Below are positions 34,918 to 44,474 of a stretch of 64,000 nt of DNA, one piece after another. Position 1 is the first letter of the stretch. Each line of letters begins with the position of its first letter. Under the pieces are notes generated by a model. It did no database searches and was not told where the DNA came from. It worked only from the letters and a program-made list of their open reading frames with translations. The stretch spans positions 192,359 to 256,358 of the forward strand of contig CBDFKU010000014.1 in assembly GCA_965248975.1 (NCBI GenBank). Direction: 5' to 3'. This stretch comes from CBDFKU01 sp965248975 (lineage in GTDB: Bacteria; Chloroflexota; Dehalococcoidia; Lucifugimonadales; JAGWBF01). The position numbers and the translations under genes are program-made.

Positions 34918-37900
34918 ATGGTTGAGACCGACGTGAAAAGGTTGCCGAAGCTGGTGAAGCAGGGCCTCTACGACCCGCAGTACGAGCACGACTCCTGCGG
35001 GGTAGGCGTCGTCGCCAACATCAAGGGCAAAAAGTCCCACGACATCATCGAGAAGGGCCTTCAGGTGCTCATCAACCTGGGCCACCGGGGAGCCTCCGGT
35101 GCGGACCCCAAGACCGGCGACGGGGCCGGCATCCTCGTCCAGATGCCCGACCGGTTCTTCCGCAGAGAATGCCCCAAGCTGGGCATCGAGTTACCATCCC
35201 TGGGGGACTACGGCGTCGGCGTGGTGTTCCTTCCCCGGGACCCTGTCCAGCGGCAGACCTGCGAGCGGATCTTCGAGGAGATCGTGCGCGAGGAAGGGCA
35301 GGTATTCCTGGGCTGGCGGGACGTCCCGGTGGATGACGACAGCATCGGCAGCCACTCCCGGGACGTAAGGCCCGAGATCAGGCAGATTTTCGTGGGGAGG
35401 GGACCAGACATCTCCGACGAGGACCACCTTGGACGGAAGCTCTTCGTCATCCGGCGGAGGGTGGAGAAGGCCGTCCCGGAGTCGGGTATCGAAGATGCGG
35501 AGAGCTTTTACATCCCCTGCCTGTTCACTAACCGCATCGTGTTCAAGGGCCTGCTCATGGCCGACCAGATCTCGGACTTTTACAGCGACCTGCAAGACCC
35601 CGACATGGTCACCTATTTCGCCATGGTCCACTCCAGGTTCAGCACCAACACGTTGGGCTCATGGAAGCTCGCCCATCCCTACCGGTTCCTCCTCCACAAT
35701 GGTGAGATCAACACCCTGCAGGGCAACCTGAACTGGATGGTGGCCCGCGAGGCACTGTTCTCCTCGCCTCTGTTCGGCGAGGAGATGCAGAAGCTGTTCC
35801 CCATCATCGGCCCCGGGCAGAGCGACACGGCCTGCATCGACAACGCGTTGGAGCTACTCCTGGCCACCGGCAGGTCCCTGCCCCACTGCATGATGATGCT
35901 GGTACCCGAGGCCTGGGGTGACCACATCGAGATGGACTCCGAGAAGAGGGCCTTCTACGAGTACCACTCCGCCATGATGGAGCCCTGGGACGGGCCGGCC
36001 CTGCTGTCCTTTACCGACGGCGTCAGAGTGGGCGCTATCTTGGACCGGAACGGTTTACGTCCCTTTCGTTACCTGGTGACGAAGAACGACGTGCTGGTGA
36101 TGGCCTCCGAGGCGGGGGTGCTGGACGTGCCCCCCGAGGATGTCCTGTTCAAAGCCAGGCTGCAGCCCGGGAGGATGTTCCTGGTGGACCCATCCCATGG
36201 CAGGATCGTGGGCGATGAGGAGATCAAGAGGGACCTGTCCCAAAGACACCCCTACGGCGACTGGCTAACGGAAAACGCGGTGCACCTGGAAGACCTTCCG
36301 GAGCCTGCCCAGGTTCACGCCACCGATTTCGACTCCCTCCAGGAGCGGCAGAGGGTATTCGGCTACACCCTGGAGGACCTGCGGATGATCCTGGAGCCCA
36401 TGGGCGCCAACGGCTCGGAGCCTATCGGCTCCATGGGCAACGACGCCGCCCTGGCGGTCCTCTCGGACCGGCCCCAGCCGGTGTTCAACTACTTCAAACA
36501 GCTCTTTGCCCAGGTGACCAACCCTCCCCTGGACGCTATCCGTGAGGAGCTGGTCACCTCAACGGAGAGCTTCATCGGCTCGGAGCGCAACCTGTTCGAG
36601 GAGACGCCAGAGCATTGTCGCCAGCTCAAGCTGAAGGAGCCGATCCTGACCAACCGGGAACTGGAGAAGGTCCGCAACATAGACACCAGGGGCATCAAGG
36701 CCGTCACCCTGCCGATCCTGTTCGCCGTCGACCAGGTGCCCGATGCGCTGCAGACGGCGTTGGACGAGCTATGCCTGGCAGCCTCCCGGGCCGTGAACGA
36801 CGGCTACAGCATCATCGTGCTATCCGATCGGGGCGCCGACTCCAGGCAGGCCCCGATCCCCAGCCTCCTTGCCGTCTCGGCCGTGCACCACCACCTGATC
36901 CGGGAGGGATCACGCATGAAGGTGGGACTGGTGCTGGAGTCGGCTGAGCCACGCGAGGTGGCCCACTTCGCCCTGCTGGTGGGCTACGGAGCTGGGGCGG
37001 TCAATCCGTACCTGGCCTTCGAGACCCTGGACGAGATGGTCCGTGAAGGGTTCCTCGCAGACTACAAGTCGGCAGAAAAGAACTTCATCAAGGCGGTGCA
37101 CAAGGGCGTTGTCAAGGTGATGTCCAAGATGGGCATCTCCACCGTCCAGAGCTACCGGGGCGCCCAGATCTTCGAGGCCGTTGGCCTGGGCCAGGGTCTG
37201 GTGGACCGTTACTTCACCTGGACGCCGACCCGGGTGGGCGGCATCGACCTGGAGACCATCGAGGAAGAGGCAAGAAGGCGCCACGCCCAGGGCTACCCCG
37301 AAAGGGACGCCGCTGCCAACCTGGAGCTGGACCCAGGTGGGATCTACTACTGGCGGCGGGATGGCGAGTACCACATGTATAACCCCGACTCCATCGCCAA
37401 GCTCCAGCACGCCGTGCGCTCAGAAAGCTACGCGACCTACAAGGAGTTCGCCGACCTGATAGACGGGGAAGGCACGAGGCTTTCCACCCTTCGGGGGCTG
37501 CTGGACTTCAAAACCCTGGACGAGCCCATTCCCATTGATGAGGTGGAGCCGGCGAATGAGATCGTCAAACGGTTCGCCACGGGAGCTATCTCCCTAGGCT
37601 CCATTAGCAGGGAAGCCCACGAGACCATCGCCATCGCCATGAACCGCATAGGCGCCAGGAGCAACACGGGAGAGGGCGGAGAGGACTTCAACCGCTTTAC
37701 CCCCGACGCCAACGGTGACTCCCGCAACAGCGCCATGAAGCAGGTGGCCTCGGGTCGCTTCGGCGTCACCAGCAACTATTTGATACACGCCACCGACCTT
37801 CAGATAAAGATGGCCCAGGGCTCCAAGCCCGGCGAGGGCGGCCAGCTGCCTGGGCACAAGGTGGACGATTACATCGGCTGGATACGCAACTCCACCCCGG

Positions 37901-39468
37901 GTGTCGAGCTGATCTCTCCGCCGCCGCACCACGACATCTACTCCATCGAGGACCTGGCCCAGCTGATCCACGACCTGAAGTACACCAACCCCAAGGCCCG
38001 CGTCCACGTCAAGCTGGTGGCCGAGGTGGGGGTGGGAACCATCGCCGCCGGCGTCTCCAAGGGCCACGGGGACGTTGTGCTCATCAGCGGGGACAGTGGC
38101 GGCACGGGGGCCTCCCCCGAGTCGTCTATCAAACACGCCGGCCTTCCCTGGGAGTTGGGTGTCGCCGAGACCCAGCAGGTCCTGGTGATGAACGACCTGC
38201 GGGGACGCATCGTCGTCCAGACCGACGGGCAGCTCAAGACCGGGCGGGACGTGGCCATAGCCTGCATGCTGGGTGCCGAGGAGTTCGGCTTTTCCACGGC
38301 ACCCCTCATCAGCCTTGGCTGCATCATGCTGCGGAAGTGCCACCTCAACACCTGCTCCGTGGGCATCGCAACCCAGGACCCCGAGCTGCGCAAGAAGTTC
38401 GCCGGTCAGCCGGAACACGTGATAAACTACTTCTTCTTCGTCGCCGAGCACCTGCGGGAAATCATGGCGCAGCTTGGATTCCGCACTATAAACGAGATGG
38501 TGGGCCGCGTGGACAGGCTGGAGACCAGGAAGGCAATCGACCACTGGAAGGGCTGTGGCGTGGACCTCTCAAGCCTGCTGCACCGGCCACAGGTCCCCGA
38601 CTGGGTGGCCACCTACCACTGCCAGGACCAGGACCATGGCCTGGACGACACCCTTGACCACGTCCTCATCGACCGGTCCAGGAAAGCTCTAGAAACGAAG
38701 TCTCCGGTCAGCTTCAGTCTCCCCATAAAGAACCCCTCTCGCACCGTTGGGGCCATGCTGAGTGGAGAGCTATCGAAACAGTACGGCGAAGAGGGGCTGC
38801 CCGATGACACGATCAAAGTGCATTTCAAGGGCTCCGCCGGGCAGAGCTTCGGTGCGTTCCTGGCCAGGGGTGTCTCCTTTACCCTGGAGGGGGATTCCAA
38901 CGACTACTTCGGGAAGGGTCTATCGGGCGGCAGCATAGTGGTCTACCCTCCCGAGGGCTCCACATTCCAGCCCGAGGAGAACATCATAGTGGGCAACGTC
39001 GCCCTCTACGGCGCCACCGGTGGTAAGGCCTTCATCAAGGGCGTAGCCGGCGAGCGGTTCGCGGTGCGAAACAGCGGCGCTCACACGGTTGTGGAGGGAG
39101 TCGGCGACCACGGGTGCGAGTACATGACCGGCGGTGTGGTGGTGCTGTTGGGGCCCACGGGACGCAACTTCGCAGCCGGCATGAGCGGAGGGTTCGCCTA
39201 TATCCTGGACGAAGACGGCAGCTTCCACAAGCGTTGCAACCAGGAGATGGTGGACCTGGAGCCGGTTGTAGACCCGGAGGATGTTGCCACGCTGCGTGAC
39301 CTGATCACCGACCACCTCCAGGCCACGGGCAGCGCCAACGCCAGGAGGGTTCTCGACGCCTGGGACGAGACGCTGCCCAGGTTCGTGAAGATATTCCCAC
39401 GGGACTACCGTCGCGTCCTCGAGGAACGCAAGAGAAGGCGTGAGCTGGAACCGGTGGCAGATGGGTAA
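34918..39468 (+). CDS. gltB: Glutamate synthase, large subunit
   Basis: 1,516 residues from the ATG at 34918; a GTG at 34837 would add 27. The glutaminase domain begins with the catalytic Cys in DSCGVGVV (Cys27), so the residues before it are a propeptide. The FMN/glutamate synthase domain with SLGSISREAHE and the [3Fe-4S] ligands CIMLRKCHLNTCSVG follow. The beta-helix end has GGSIVVYPPEGS-type turns. It makes two glutamates from glutamine and 2-oxoglutarate with the GltD NAD(P)H side. The frame is clean over 4.5 kb. Its stop overlaps the start of gltD by 8 nt. Confidence 0.96.
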   Translation: MVETDVKRLPKLVKQGLYDPQYEHDSCGVGVVANIKGKKSHDIIEKGLQVLINLGHRGASGADPKTGDGAGILVQMPDRFFRRECPKLGIELPSLGDYGVGVVFLPRDPVQRQTCERIFEEIVREEGQVFLGWRDVPVDDDSIGSHSRDVRPEIRQIFVGRGPDISDEDHLGRKLFVIRRRVEKAVPESGIEDAESFYIPCLFTNRIVFKGLLMADQISDFYSDLQDPDMVTYFAMVHSRFSTNTLGSWKLAHPYRFLLHNGEINTLQGNLNWMVAREALFSSPLFGEEMQKLFPIIGPGQSDTACIDNALELLLATGRSLPHCMMMLVPEAWGDHIEMDSEKRAFYEYHSAMMEPWDGPALLSFTDGVRVGAILDRNGLRPFRYLVTKNDVLVMASEAGVLDVPPEDVLFKARLQPGRMFLVDPSHGRIVGDEEIKRDLSQRHPYGDWLTENAVHLEDLPEPAQVHATDFDSLQERQRVFGYTLEDLRMILEPMGANGSEPIGSMGNDAALAVLSDRPQPVFNYFKQLFAQVTNPPLDAIREELVTSTESFIGSERNLFEETPEHCRQLKLKEPILTNRELEKVRNIDTRGIKAVTLPILFAVDQVPDALQTALDELCLAASRAVNDGYSIIVLSDRGADSRQAPIPSLLAVSAVHHHLIREGSRMKVGLVLESAEPREVAHFALLVGYGAGAVNPYLAFETLDEMVREGFLADYKSAEKNFIKAVHKGVVKVMSKMGISTVQSYRGAQIFEAVGLGQGLVDRYFTWTPTRVGGIDLETIEEEARRRHAQGYPERDAAANLELDPGGIYYWRRDGEYHMYNPDSIAKLQHAVRSESYATYKEFADLIDGEGTRLSTLRGLLDFKTLDEPIPIDEVEPANEIVKRFATGAISLGSISREAHETIAIAMNRIGARSNTGEGGEDFNRFTPDANGDSRNSAMKQVASGRFGVTSNYLIHATDLQIKMAQGSKPGEGGQLPGHKVDDYIGWIRNSTPGVELISPPPHHDIYSIEDLAQLIHDLKYTNPKARVHVKLVAEVGVGTIAAGVSKGHGDVVLISGDSGGTGASPESSIKHAGLPWELGVAETQQVLVMNDLRGRIVVQTDGQLKTGRDVAIACMLGAEEFGFSTAPLISLGCIMLRKCHLNTCSVGIATQDPELRKKFAGQPEHVINYFFFVAEHLREIMAQLGFRTINEMVGRVDRLETRKAIDHWKGCGVDLSSLLHRPQVPDWVATYHCQDQDHGLDDTLDHVLIDRSRKALETKSPVSFSLPIKNPSRTVGAMLSGELSKQYGEEGLPDDTIKVHFKGSAGQSFGAFLARGVSFTLEGDSNDYFGKGLSGGSIVVYPPEGSTFQPEENIIVGNVALYGATGGKAFIKGVAGERFAVRNSGAHTVVEGVGDHGCEYMTGGVVVLLGPTGRNFAAGMSGGFAYILDEDGSFHKRCNQEMVDLEPVVDPEDVATLRDLITDHLQATGSANARRVLDAWDETLPRFVKIFPRDYRRVLEERKRRRELEPVADG

Positions 39469-40912
39469 GCCTACGGGGTTCAAGGAGTTCGGCCGCCAGC
39501 CTCCTGGGAGACGCTCCGTCAACGAGCGGGTGAAGGACTACCGGGAGTTCTACCTGGACTGGTCAGAGGAGAGCAGCAGGGAGCAGGGCGCCAGATGCAT
39601 GAACTGCGCCGTCCCCTTTTGTCACACCGGCTGCCCGCTGGGCAACCTGATTCCCGACTGGAACGAGCTGGTGTACAGAGGGCGCTGGAAGGAAGCGCTG
39701 GAGGCCTTGCACGCTACCAACAATTTCCCCGAGTTCACCGGACGGATCTGTCCGGCGCCGTGCGAAGCGTCCTGCGTCCTGTCCATCAACGACGACCCGG
39801 TGACCATTGAGTACATCGAGAAGGCCATTGCCGACCGGGGGTTCCAGGAGGGTTGGATCGTGTCCGAGCCCCCCAAGGAGCGTAGTGGCAAGAGGGTGGC
39901 CGTCGTCGGATCGGGCCCGGCGGGACTGGCGGCAGCCCAGCAGCTAAACCGGGCCGGGCACCGCGTGACCGTGTTCGAGAGGGACGACTACATCGGCGGT
40001 CTCCTGACCCTTGGGATCCCCGACTTCAAGCTGGACAAAGGGGTTGTAGGGAGACGCGTGGACCTGATGGCGGAAGAGGGGGTGGAGTTCAGAACGGGCG
40101 CCAACGTGGGCGGAAACGTCTCCGTCCAGGAGCTCCGTGAGGGCTTCGACGCCATCTGCATAGCCATCGGCTCGACGAAAGCCCGGGAGCTGGATATCCC
40201 CGGCCGGGAGCTGGACGGCGTTCACCTGGCCATGGAATACCTGCCTCAGCAGAACAAGCTGCTCGCCGGGGAGCAGGTCGACCCCGCCCGACGGATCACC
40301 GCCGAGGGCAAAAGGGTAGTCATCCTGGGAGGGGGCGACACCGGCGCCGACTGCCTGGGTACGGCCCACCGCCAGGGGGCCGAGGTGGTGTACCAGTACG
40401 AGCTGCTTCCCGAGCCTCCCGAGACCAGGGCGCCCAACAACCCCTGGCCCCAGTGGCCTACCATCCTACGCAGTTCCGGGGCCCACGAAGAGGGGGGCAT
40501 TCGGGACTACAACATCCTGACCAAGGCCTTCACCGGTAGCAACGGGAACGTGGAGAAGCTCCACGGGGTACGCCTGGAGTGGGGTCCCCCCGACGCAAAC
40601 GGCCGCCCGACAATGAACGAGATAGCCGGCAGCGAGTTCGAAGTAGAGACCGACCTGGTGCTGCTGGCCATGGGGTTCCTACACCCGGAGCACGAAGGCA
40701 TGCTCGCCGACCTGGGCGTAGAGCTGGACGGCCGGGGCAACGTCAAGCTGGACCAGAACCGCATGTCCAGCGTGCCGGGCGTTTTCGCCGCCGGCGACGC
40801 GGCTCGGGGTCAGTCCCTGGTTGTCTGGGCCATCGCCGAGGGAAGGGAAGCGGCCCATCACATCGACAAATACCTCACCGGCTCTACGGCCCTCCCCAGA
40901 TCACTGCGGTAA
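39461..40912 (+). CDS. gltD: Glutamate synthase, small subunit
   Basis: 483 residues from the ATG at 39461, whose first codons (MGKPTGFKEF) match the family. The N-terminal Fe-S region has CMNCAVPFCHTGCPLGN and CPAPCEASC. The FAD motif VAVVGSGPAGLAAAQQL and the NADPH motif VVILGGGDTGADCLGTA follow. GltD feeds electrons from NAD(P)H to GltB. The overlap with gltB points to translational coupling. Confidence 0.96.
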   Translation: MGKPTGFKEFGRQPPGRRSVNERVKDYREFYLDWSEESSREQGARCMNCAVPFCHTGCPLGNLIPDWNELVYRGRWKEALEALHATNNFPEFTGRICPAPCEASCVLSINDDPVTIEYIEKAIADRGFQEGWIVSEPPKERSGKRVAVVGSGPAGLAAAQQLNRAGHRVTVFERDDYIGGLLTLGIPDFKLDKGVVGRRVDLMAEEGVEFRTGANVGGNVSVQELREGFDAICIAIGSTKARELDIPGRELDGVHLAMEYLPQQNKLLAGEQVDPARRITAEGKRVVILGGGDTGADCLGTAHRQGAEVVYQYELLPEPPETRAPNNPWPQWPTILRSSGAHEEGGIRDYNILTKAFTGSNGNVEKLHGVRLEWGPPDANGRPTMNEIAGSEFEVETDLVLLAMGFLHPEHEGMLADLGVELDGRGNVKLDQNRMSSVPGVFAAGDAARGQSLVVWAIAEGREAAHHIDKYLTGSTALPRSLR

Positions 40913-41232
40913 CCCCCTCATCACCAGGGTTCCCTCACGCAAGCGCCACCCTGCTCCTCCGCCAATGTGTATTCACCCCGTAACCGTCGTTCGCCCATGT
41001 TCCTTAAGCCGTTTCCGTGTGGGGATGTTGCTTTCGAGCCGGGGTGAGCGTCGGCTAGCGGGAAGGTGTGGCGTATTGTATGATGGTAGTAGGAGAGTAA
41101 TCCAGGCAAGCGCGACCGGCTCACGGCCCAGTGGCCTCTTGGGTGGCGGGGAGTCCTCTCGATCGAGTTGCTCCGGTTCGCGTCGCCCGTGGCGATGGAG
41201 TTAACCCGAGGGTCCCGATTCAGGAGGTATGG
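40913..41232. other. Intergenic gap after gltD
   Basis: 320 nt with short frames in all six phases but none with a ribosome site or family similarity. No hairpin with a U-tract is obvious after gltD. Nothing further is seen. Confidence 0.4.
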
Positions 41233-41487
41233 GTGAGAGGGACGTTCCAGACAATTCTTCTGGTCTTCGCGGTACTGGCGCTGGTCGGGTCGTCTCTGGG
41301 ATACATCCGGGCCAGCGTGGGGGATAGCGCCCAGGAAGAGACAAGGCAAGCTCGTGATTGCTGGGGAGTCGACCGGCCGCTAGCCAAGGGCGAGCCGTTC
41401 ATAGTCACTCCTTCGGGTGCATGGGTCCAACCGAGTACCAACGTCACCTGTCAAAACCTACCAGAAGAATTTTCGGAGCAGGACTGA
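41233..41487 (+). CDS. Small secreted or membrane-anchored protein
   Basis: 84 residues from the GTG at 41233, which has AGGAGG 5 nt upstream. The N-terminus has a single hydrophobic segment (ILLVFAVLALVGSSLGYIRA) like a signal anchor. The rest is soluble with two cysteines (RDCWGV and VTCQNL) that could form a disulfide outside the cell. An upstream in-frame stretch from 41131 is unlikely to be translated. No family is recognised. Confidence 0.6.
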   Translation: MRGTFQTILLVFAVLALVGSSLGYIRASVGDSAQEETRQARDCWGVDRPLAKGEPFIVTPSGAWVQPSTNVTCQNLPEEFSEQD

Positions 41488-41577
41488 GGCAAAAGAGCCT
41501 GCCCCGATCTACTGCTAGGCGACGGCTCATCCTACTCTCCCCGGCCGAAGACTATCCAAACCGCTCAGGAGGCACCT

Positions 41578-42000
41578 ATGTCCAAGATGACTTCTGAGGA
41601 GATCCAGGACTTCCTGGATGAGATCCACATAGCTTGCCTGGCAACCACCAACCGGGACGGTTCCCCCCACGTGATCCCCATCTGGTACCAATACAAGGAT
41701 GGGAAACTGTACATGATCAGCTTCACCCTGGGTCGCAAGCTGTACAACATCCGCCGCGACCCCCGGGTGTCGGTGTGCGTGACCCACAGCGACCAACCCT
41801 ACACGTACGTCATCGTCCAGGGCAGCGCCAGCGTAACCACCGACGGCATGGAGGACCCCACCACTTCGATGTGCGTGCGGTACATGGGACAGGAGAGGGG
41901 CAGGGAGTACGCCCGCCAGCTCATGGACGGAGGCAACCGCGTCGTGATCGTGGTCGAGCCGACGAACATCATCGCCTACCGTTTCGGCCGCACGTATTAG
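41578..42000 (+). CDS. PPOX-class (pyridoxamine-phosphate-oxidase-like) flavin/F420 protein
   Basis: 140 residues with the split-barrel fold: an N-terminal helix, IHIACLATTNRDGSPHVIPI, WYQYKDGKLYMIS, and the late VVEPTNIIAYRF strand. The pattern of TT-x-DG-x-P-x-x-x-P is common to F420-dependent (FDOR-B) and FMN-binding members. The cofactor cannot be decided from the sequence. It is a single gene with AGGAGG upstream. Confidence 0.85.
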   Translation: MSKMTSEEIQDFLDEIHIACLATTNRDGSPHVIPIWYQYKDGKLYMISFTLGRKLYNIRRDPRVSVCVTHSDQPYTYVIVQGSASVTTDGMEDPTTSMCVRYMGQERGREYARQLMDGGNRVVIVVEPTNIIAYRFGRTY

Positions 42001-42038
42001 GCCCTTTGAATTCGGGGAGATGATCCACTTGCCACGGT

Positions 42039-42107
42039 CTCAGCCTTCGACAAGCTCAGGCTGAGCGGTCTTGTCAATTCCACTCATGGTGAGCCTGTCG
42101 AACCATG
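42039..42107. repeat. Compound extragenic palindrome (REP-like)
   Basis: TTCGACAAGCTCA (42046-42058) matches the complement of TGAGCCTGTCGAA (42090-42102) at 12 of 13 positions. CTCAGCC/GGCTGAG (42039-42045/42059-42065) and CATGGT/ACCATG (42085-42090/42102-42107) form nested smaller stems. This motif is a well-known dispersed element in many bacterial genomes. It lies directly before the sulfite-oxidase-like gene. Confidence 0.75.
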
Positions 42108-42127
42108 GGCGCAATCGGAGGTGAGGG

Positions 42128-43234
42128 ATGACCCGAGGTGCAGATACGCGCTTCCGCACCGTGGGTGACGGCGGCCTGGCGCCGGGGGATACCTTCTACA
42201 AAGAGGAGGTCCAGCTGGCGCTGCGTAACCGGGGCATGCCCCTTGAGGCCCTCCGCTACCCGATAACTCCCACAGGGATGCACTACCTCCTGGTCCACTT
42301 CGACATCCCCTACGTGGACGCCGCAGGCTGGCGTCTGAACGTGGGCGGCCTGGTGTCCAACCCCGTCAGCCTGAGCCTGGAGGAGATCACGAAACGCCCG
42401 GCGACCACCGTCGCCGTGACAATGGAGTGCGCCGGCAACGGGCGGGCTCTGCTGACCCCCCGGGCCATCAGCCAGCCCTGGCTTCTGGAGGCCATCGGCA
42501 CCGCCGAGTGGACCGGAACGCCGCTGCGGGGCCTGCTGGAGGAGGTCGGCATCGGCGCCGGTGCCGTCGAGGTGCTGTTCACCGGCCTGGATCAGGGGGT
42601 CCAGGGCGACGAGGTGCACTACTATCAGCGCAGCCTCAGCCTCGCCGACGCCCTTCGCGACGAAGTGCTGCTGGCCTACCGCATGAACGGGGAGGCCCTC
42701 CAGCCCCAGCACGGCTATCCCCTGCGTCTGATCGTCCCGGGCTGGTACGGCATGACCAGCGTGAAGTGGCTGGACCGCATAGAGGTCATCGACTATGCTT
42801 TCCAGGGCTACCAGCAGGACCGCACCTATCGGGTCACCCAGACCGCCGACGATCCAGGAGAGCCTGTCAGCCTAATCCAGGTGCGGGCGCTCATGGTGCC
42901 GCCGGGAATACCGGACTTCGTGACCCGAACCCGGCTGCTTAAGGCCGGCCCGGTGAGCCTGACCGGTCGTGCCTGGGCCGGACGGGTAGAGGTTACCAGG
43001 GTCGAGGTCAGCTCCGACGGCGGCTCGACCTGGTCCGAAGCGGCCCTTGGCAAGGCGGTCTCGCCCTACGCCTGGAGGGAGTGGTCCTTCCAGTGGGACG
43101 CTGTGCCCGGCGAGCACGTCCTGTGCGTTCGGGCCACCGATGCGCGGGGCAAGGTGCAGCCGGTGGACCAACCCTGGAACTACCAGGGGATGGCCAACAA
43201 CATGGTCCAGCGGGTCGACGTCGTCGTGGAGTAG
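42128..43234 (+). CDS. Sulfite-oxidase-type molybdenum enzyme
   Basis: 368 residues. The Moco-binding domain has the cysteine ligand in TMECAGNGR and the motif GEALQPQHGYPLRLIVPGWYG. The Ig-like dimerisation domain ends near residue 360. No heme domain and no Tat/Sec signal is seen, so the enzyme is cytoplasmic or the signal is absent. It could oxidise sulfite or act on another small oxyanion or sulfoxide; the family does not tell which. A GGAGGTGAGGG site precedes the ATG. Confidence 0.9.
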   Translation: MTRGADTRFRTVGDGGLAPGDTFYKEEVQLALRNRGMPLEALRYPITPTGMHYLLVHFDIPYVDAAGWRLNVGGLVSNPVSLSLEEITKRPATTVAVTMECAGNGRALLTPRAISQPWLLEAIGTAEWTGTPLRGLLEEVGIGAGAVEVLFTGLDQGVQGDEVHYYQRSLSLADALRDEVLLAYRMNGEALQPQHGYPLRLIVPGWYGMTSVKWLDRIEVIDYAFQGYQQDRTYRVTQTADDPGEPVSLIQVRALMVPPGIPDFVTRTRLLKAGPVSLTGRAWAGRVEVTRVEVSSDGGSTWSEAALGKAVSPYAWREWSFQWDAVPGEHVLCVRATDARGKVQPVDQPWNYQGMANNMVQRVDVVVE

Positions 43235-43238
43235 TGCG

Positions 43239-44357
43239 TTACGGGCCTTCGAGCCCGGGAATTCCCTCCGAGGTCTGGTCGATGTCCACCTTCCCTGAAA
43301 CCAGCACGTAGACTCCATCCTGCGCTACCTGGGTCCCCAGCCATAGAGGGTCCGGGGGATCACCGGTCACCAATGTCCAACTGGCTTCTATGGCGGGAAG
43401 AGCTTCAAGAGCCGCTTCAGGGGCCGGGAAGCCGAACACGAAGGTAGTGAGCAGGGCGCCGTCGTCGATTTCCAAATTCGAGCTGAAGGCCACTCCGACA
43501 CAGCCCTGGATCTCTGGGGTCTCTGAGAAACCCGTGCATGGGCGGGAAAGGGTCATGTTGAAGCCGCGAGGGAGCCTTTCCGCCAGGCCCCTCATGGCGG
43601 AGTCCAGATAGCCGGGCCTCTCTCCCGTCACCACGTCCAGGGCGGCCCGGGCCAGGTCGCCGCTGGTCATTGCCGGGGACAATCCCACCGCCAGCACGGC
43701 GGTGGTGTCGTCCAGGAGGCTCACTGCCACGGTGGCGGACAGGGGCCCCACGGAGACCTTTACGTTCCATATCTCGAAGTCTCCGTATGAGTCGATCCGG
43801 ACCTCGGCGCCCAGGGCATCCAGCACGGTCTGTGGGTCCAGACGGCCCCGGATCACCACCATGATGCCCGGACCGGCTTGGGCCAGGAGAGCGGCGTCCA
43901 CCTGCTCCGTGACCAGGTCCGCGACCGGCCCCAGGATGGAAAGCTGCTGCTCCAGGGCATCGCCGAGGCTCTCGAAGGGCACGTCGACGGTCAGGTCGAT
44001 GAAGCTCACCCTTTCGTAGAGGTCCGGCACCGCCGCCGCCAGCTCGGTCAGCGGTCCTGGTCCCCCGGCCACCAGCTTCAATGGCTCCAGAGCGGTGGGC
44101 TGCTGTGGTTCTGGTCCGGGGGCAGCCGCACTGGGCGGGGGAGTAGCGGTGGGCGGAAGCGGCGGGGTCGGGGTCGGTGTCGGTGTAGGGAGTGGGACGG
44201 GTGAAGGGGTGCTGGTCGGCGCGGGGGTGGCCGTGGGCGTCGGAGACGGGGGGGCAGTGGCGCCGGTACCGCAAGCGATGGCGACGGCCAGGATAGCGAT
44301 GACGGCCGTCAAGGTCCAGATAATGGTGGAGCGCCGAAGCGATTTCATGTTTACCAT
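43239..44357 (-). CDS. Putative lipoprotein with Pro/Thr-rich linker
   Basis: 372 residues from the ATG at 44357 (another ATG at 44348 is as good). A basic N-terminus, a hydrophobic segment and the lipobox AVAIAC predict a lipid-anchored exported protein. A linker of about 50 residues is made of Pro, Thr and Ser with PTP repeats, suited to crossing a cell wall. The C-terminal 270 residues have two cysteines (RPCTGF and GCVGVA) and alternating alpha/beta pattern. No family is recognised. It converges on the sulfite-oxidase-like gene with a 4-nt gap. Confidence 0.75.
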   Translation of the reverse strand: MVNMKSLRRSTIIWTLTAVIAILAVAIACGTGATAPPSPTPTATPAPTSTPSPVPLPTPTPTPTPPLPPTATPPPSAAAPGPEPQQPTALEPLKLVAGGPGPLTELAAAVPDLYERVSFIDLTVDVPFESLGDALEQQLSILGPVADLVTEQVDAALLAQAGPGIMVVIRGRLDPQTVLDALGAEVRIDSYGDFEIWNVKVSVGPLSATVAVSLLDDTTAVLAVGLSPAMTSGDLARAALDVVTGERPGYLDSAMRGLAERLPRGFNMTLSRPCTGFSETPEIQGCVGVAFSSNLEIDDGALLTTFVFGFPAPEAALEALPAIEASWTLVTGDPPDPLWLGTQVAQDGVYVLVSGKVDIDQTSEGIPGLEGP

Positions 44358-44474
44358 TCGGGCATTGTAGCAACCGTCACGCGAGGGCCGCAATCTACCC
44401 GAGAGCCGGGCCTCGTTGACATCGGGCCGCTTTCACCGGAAAATGGCGCTATTGTTCGAGACAGGAGATGTAAG

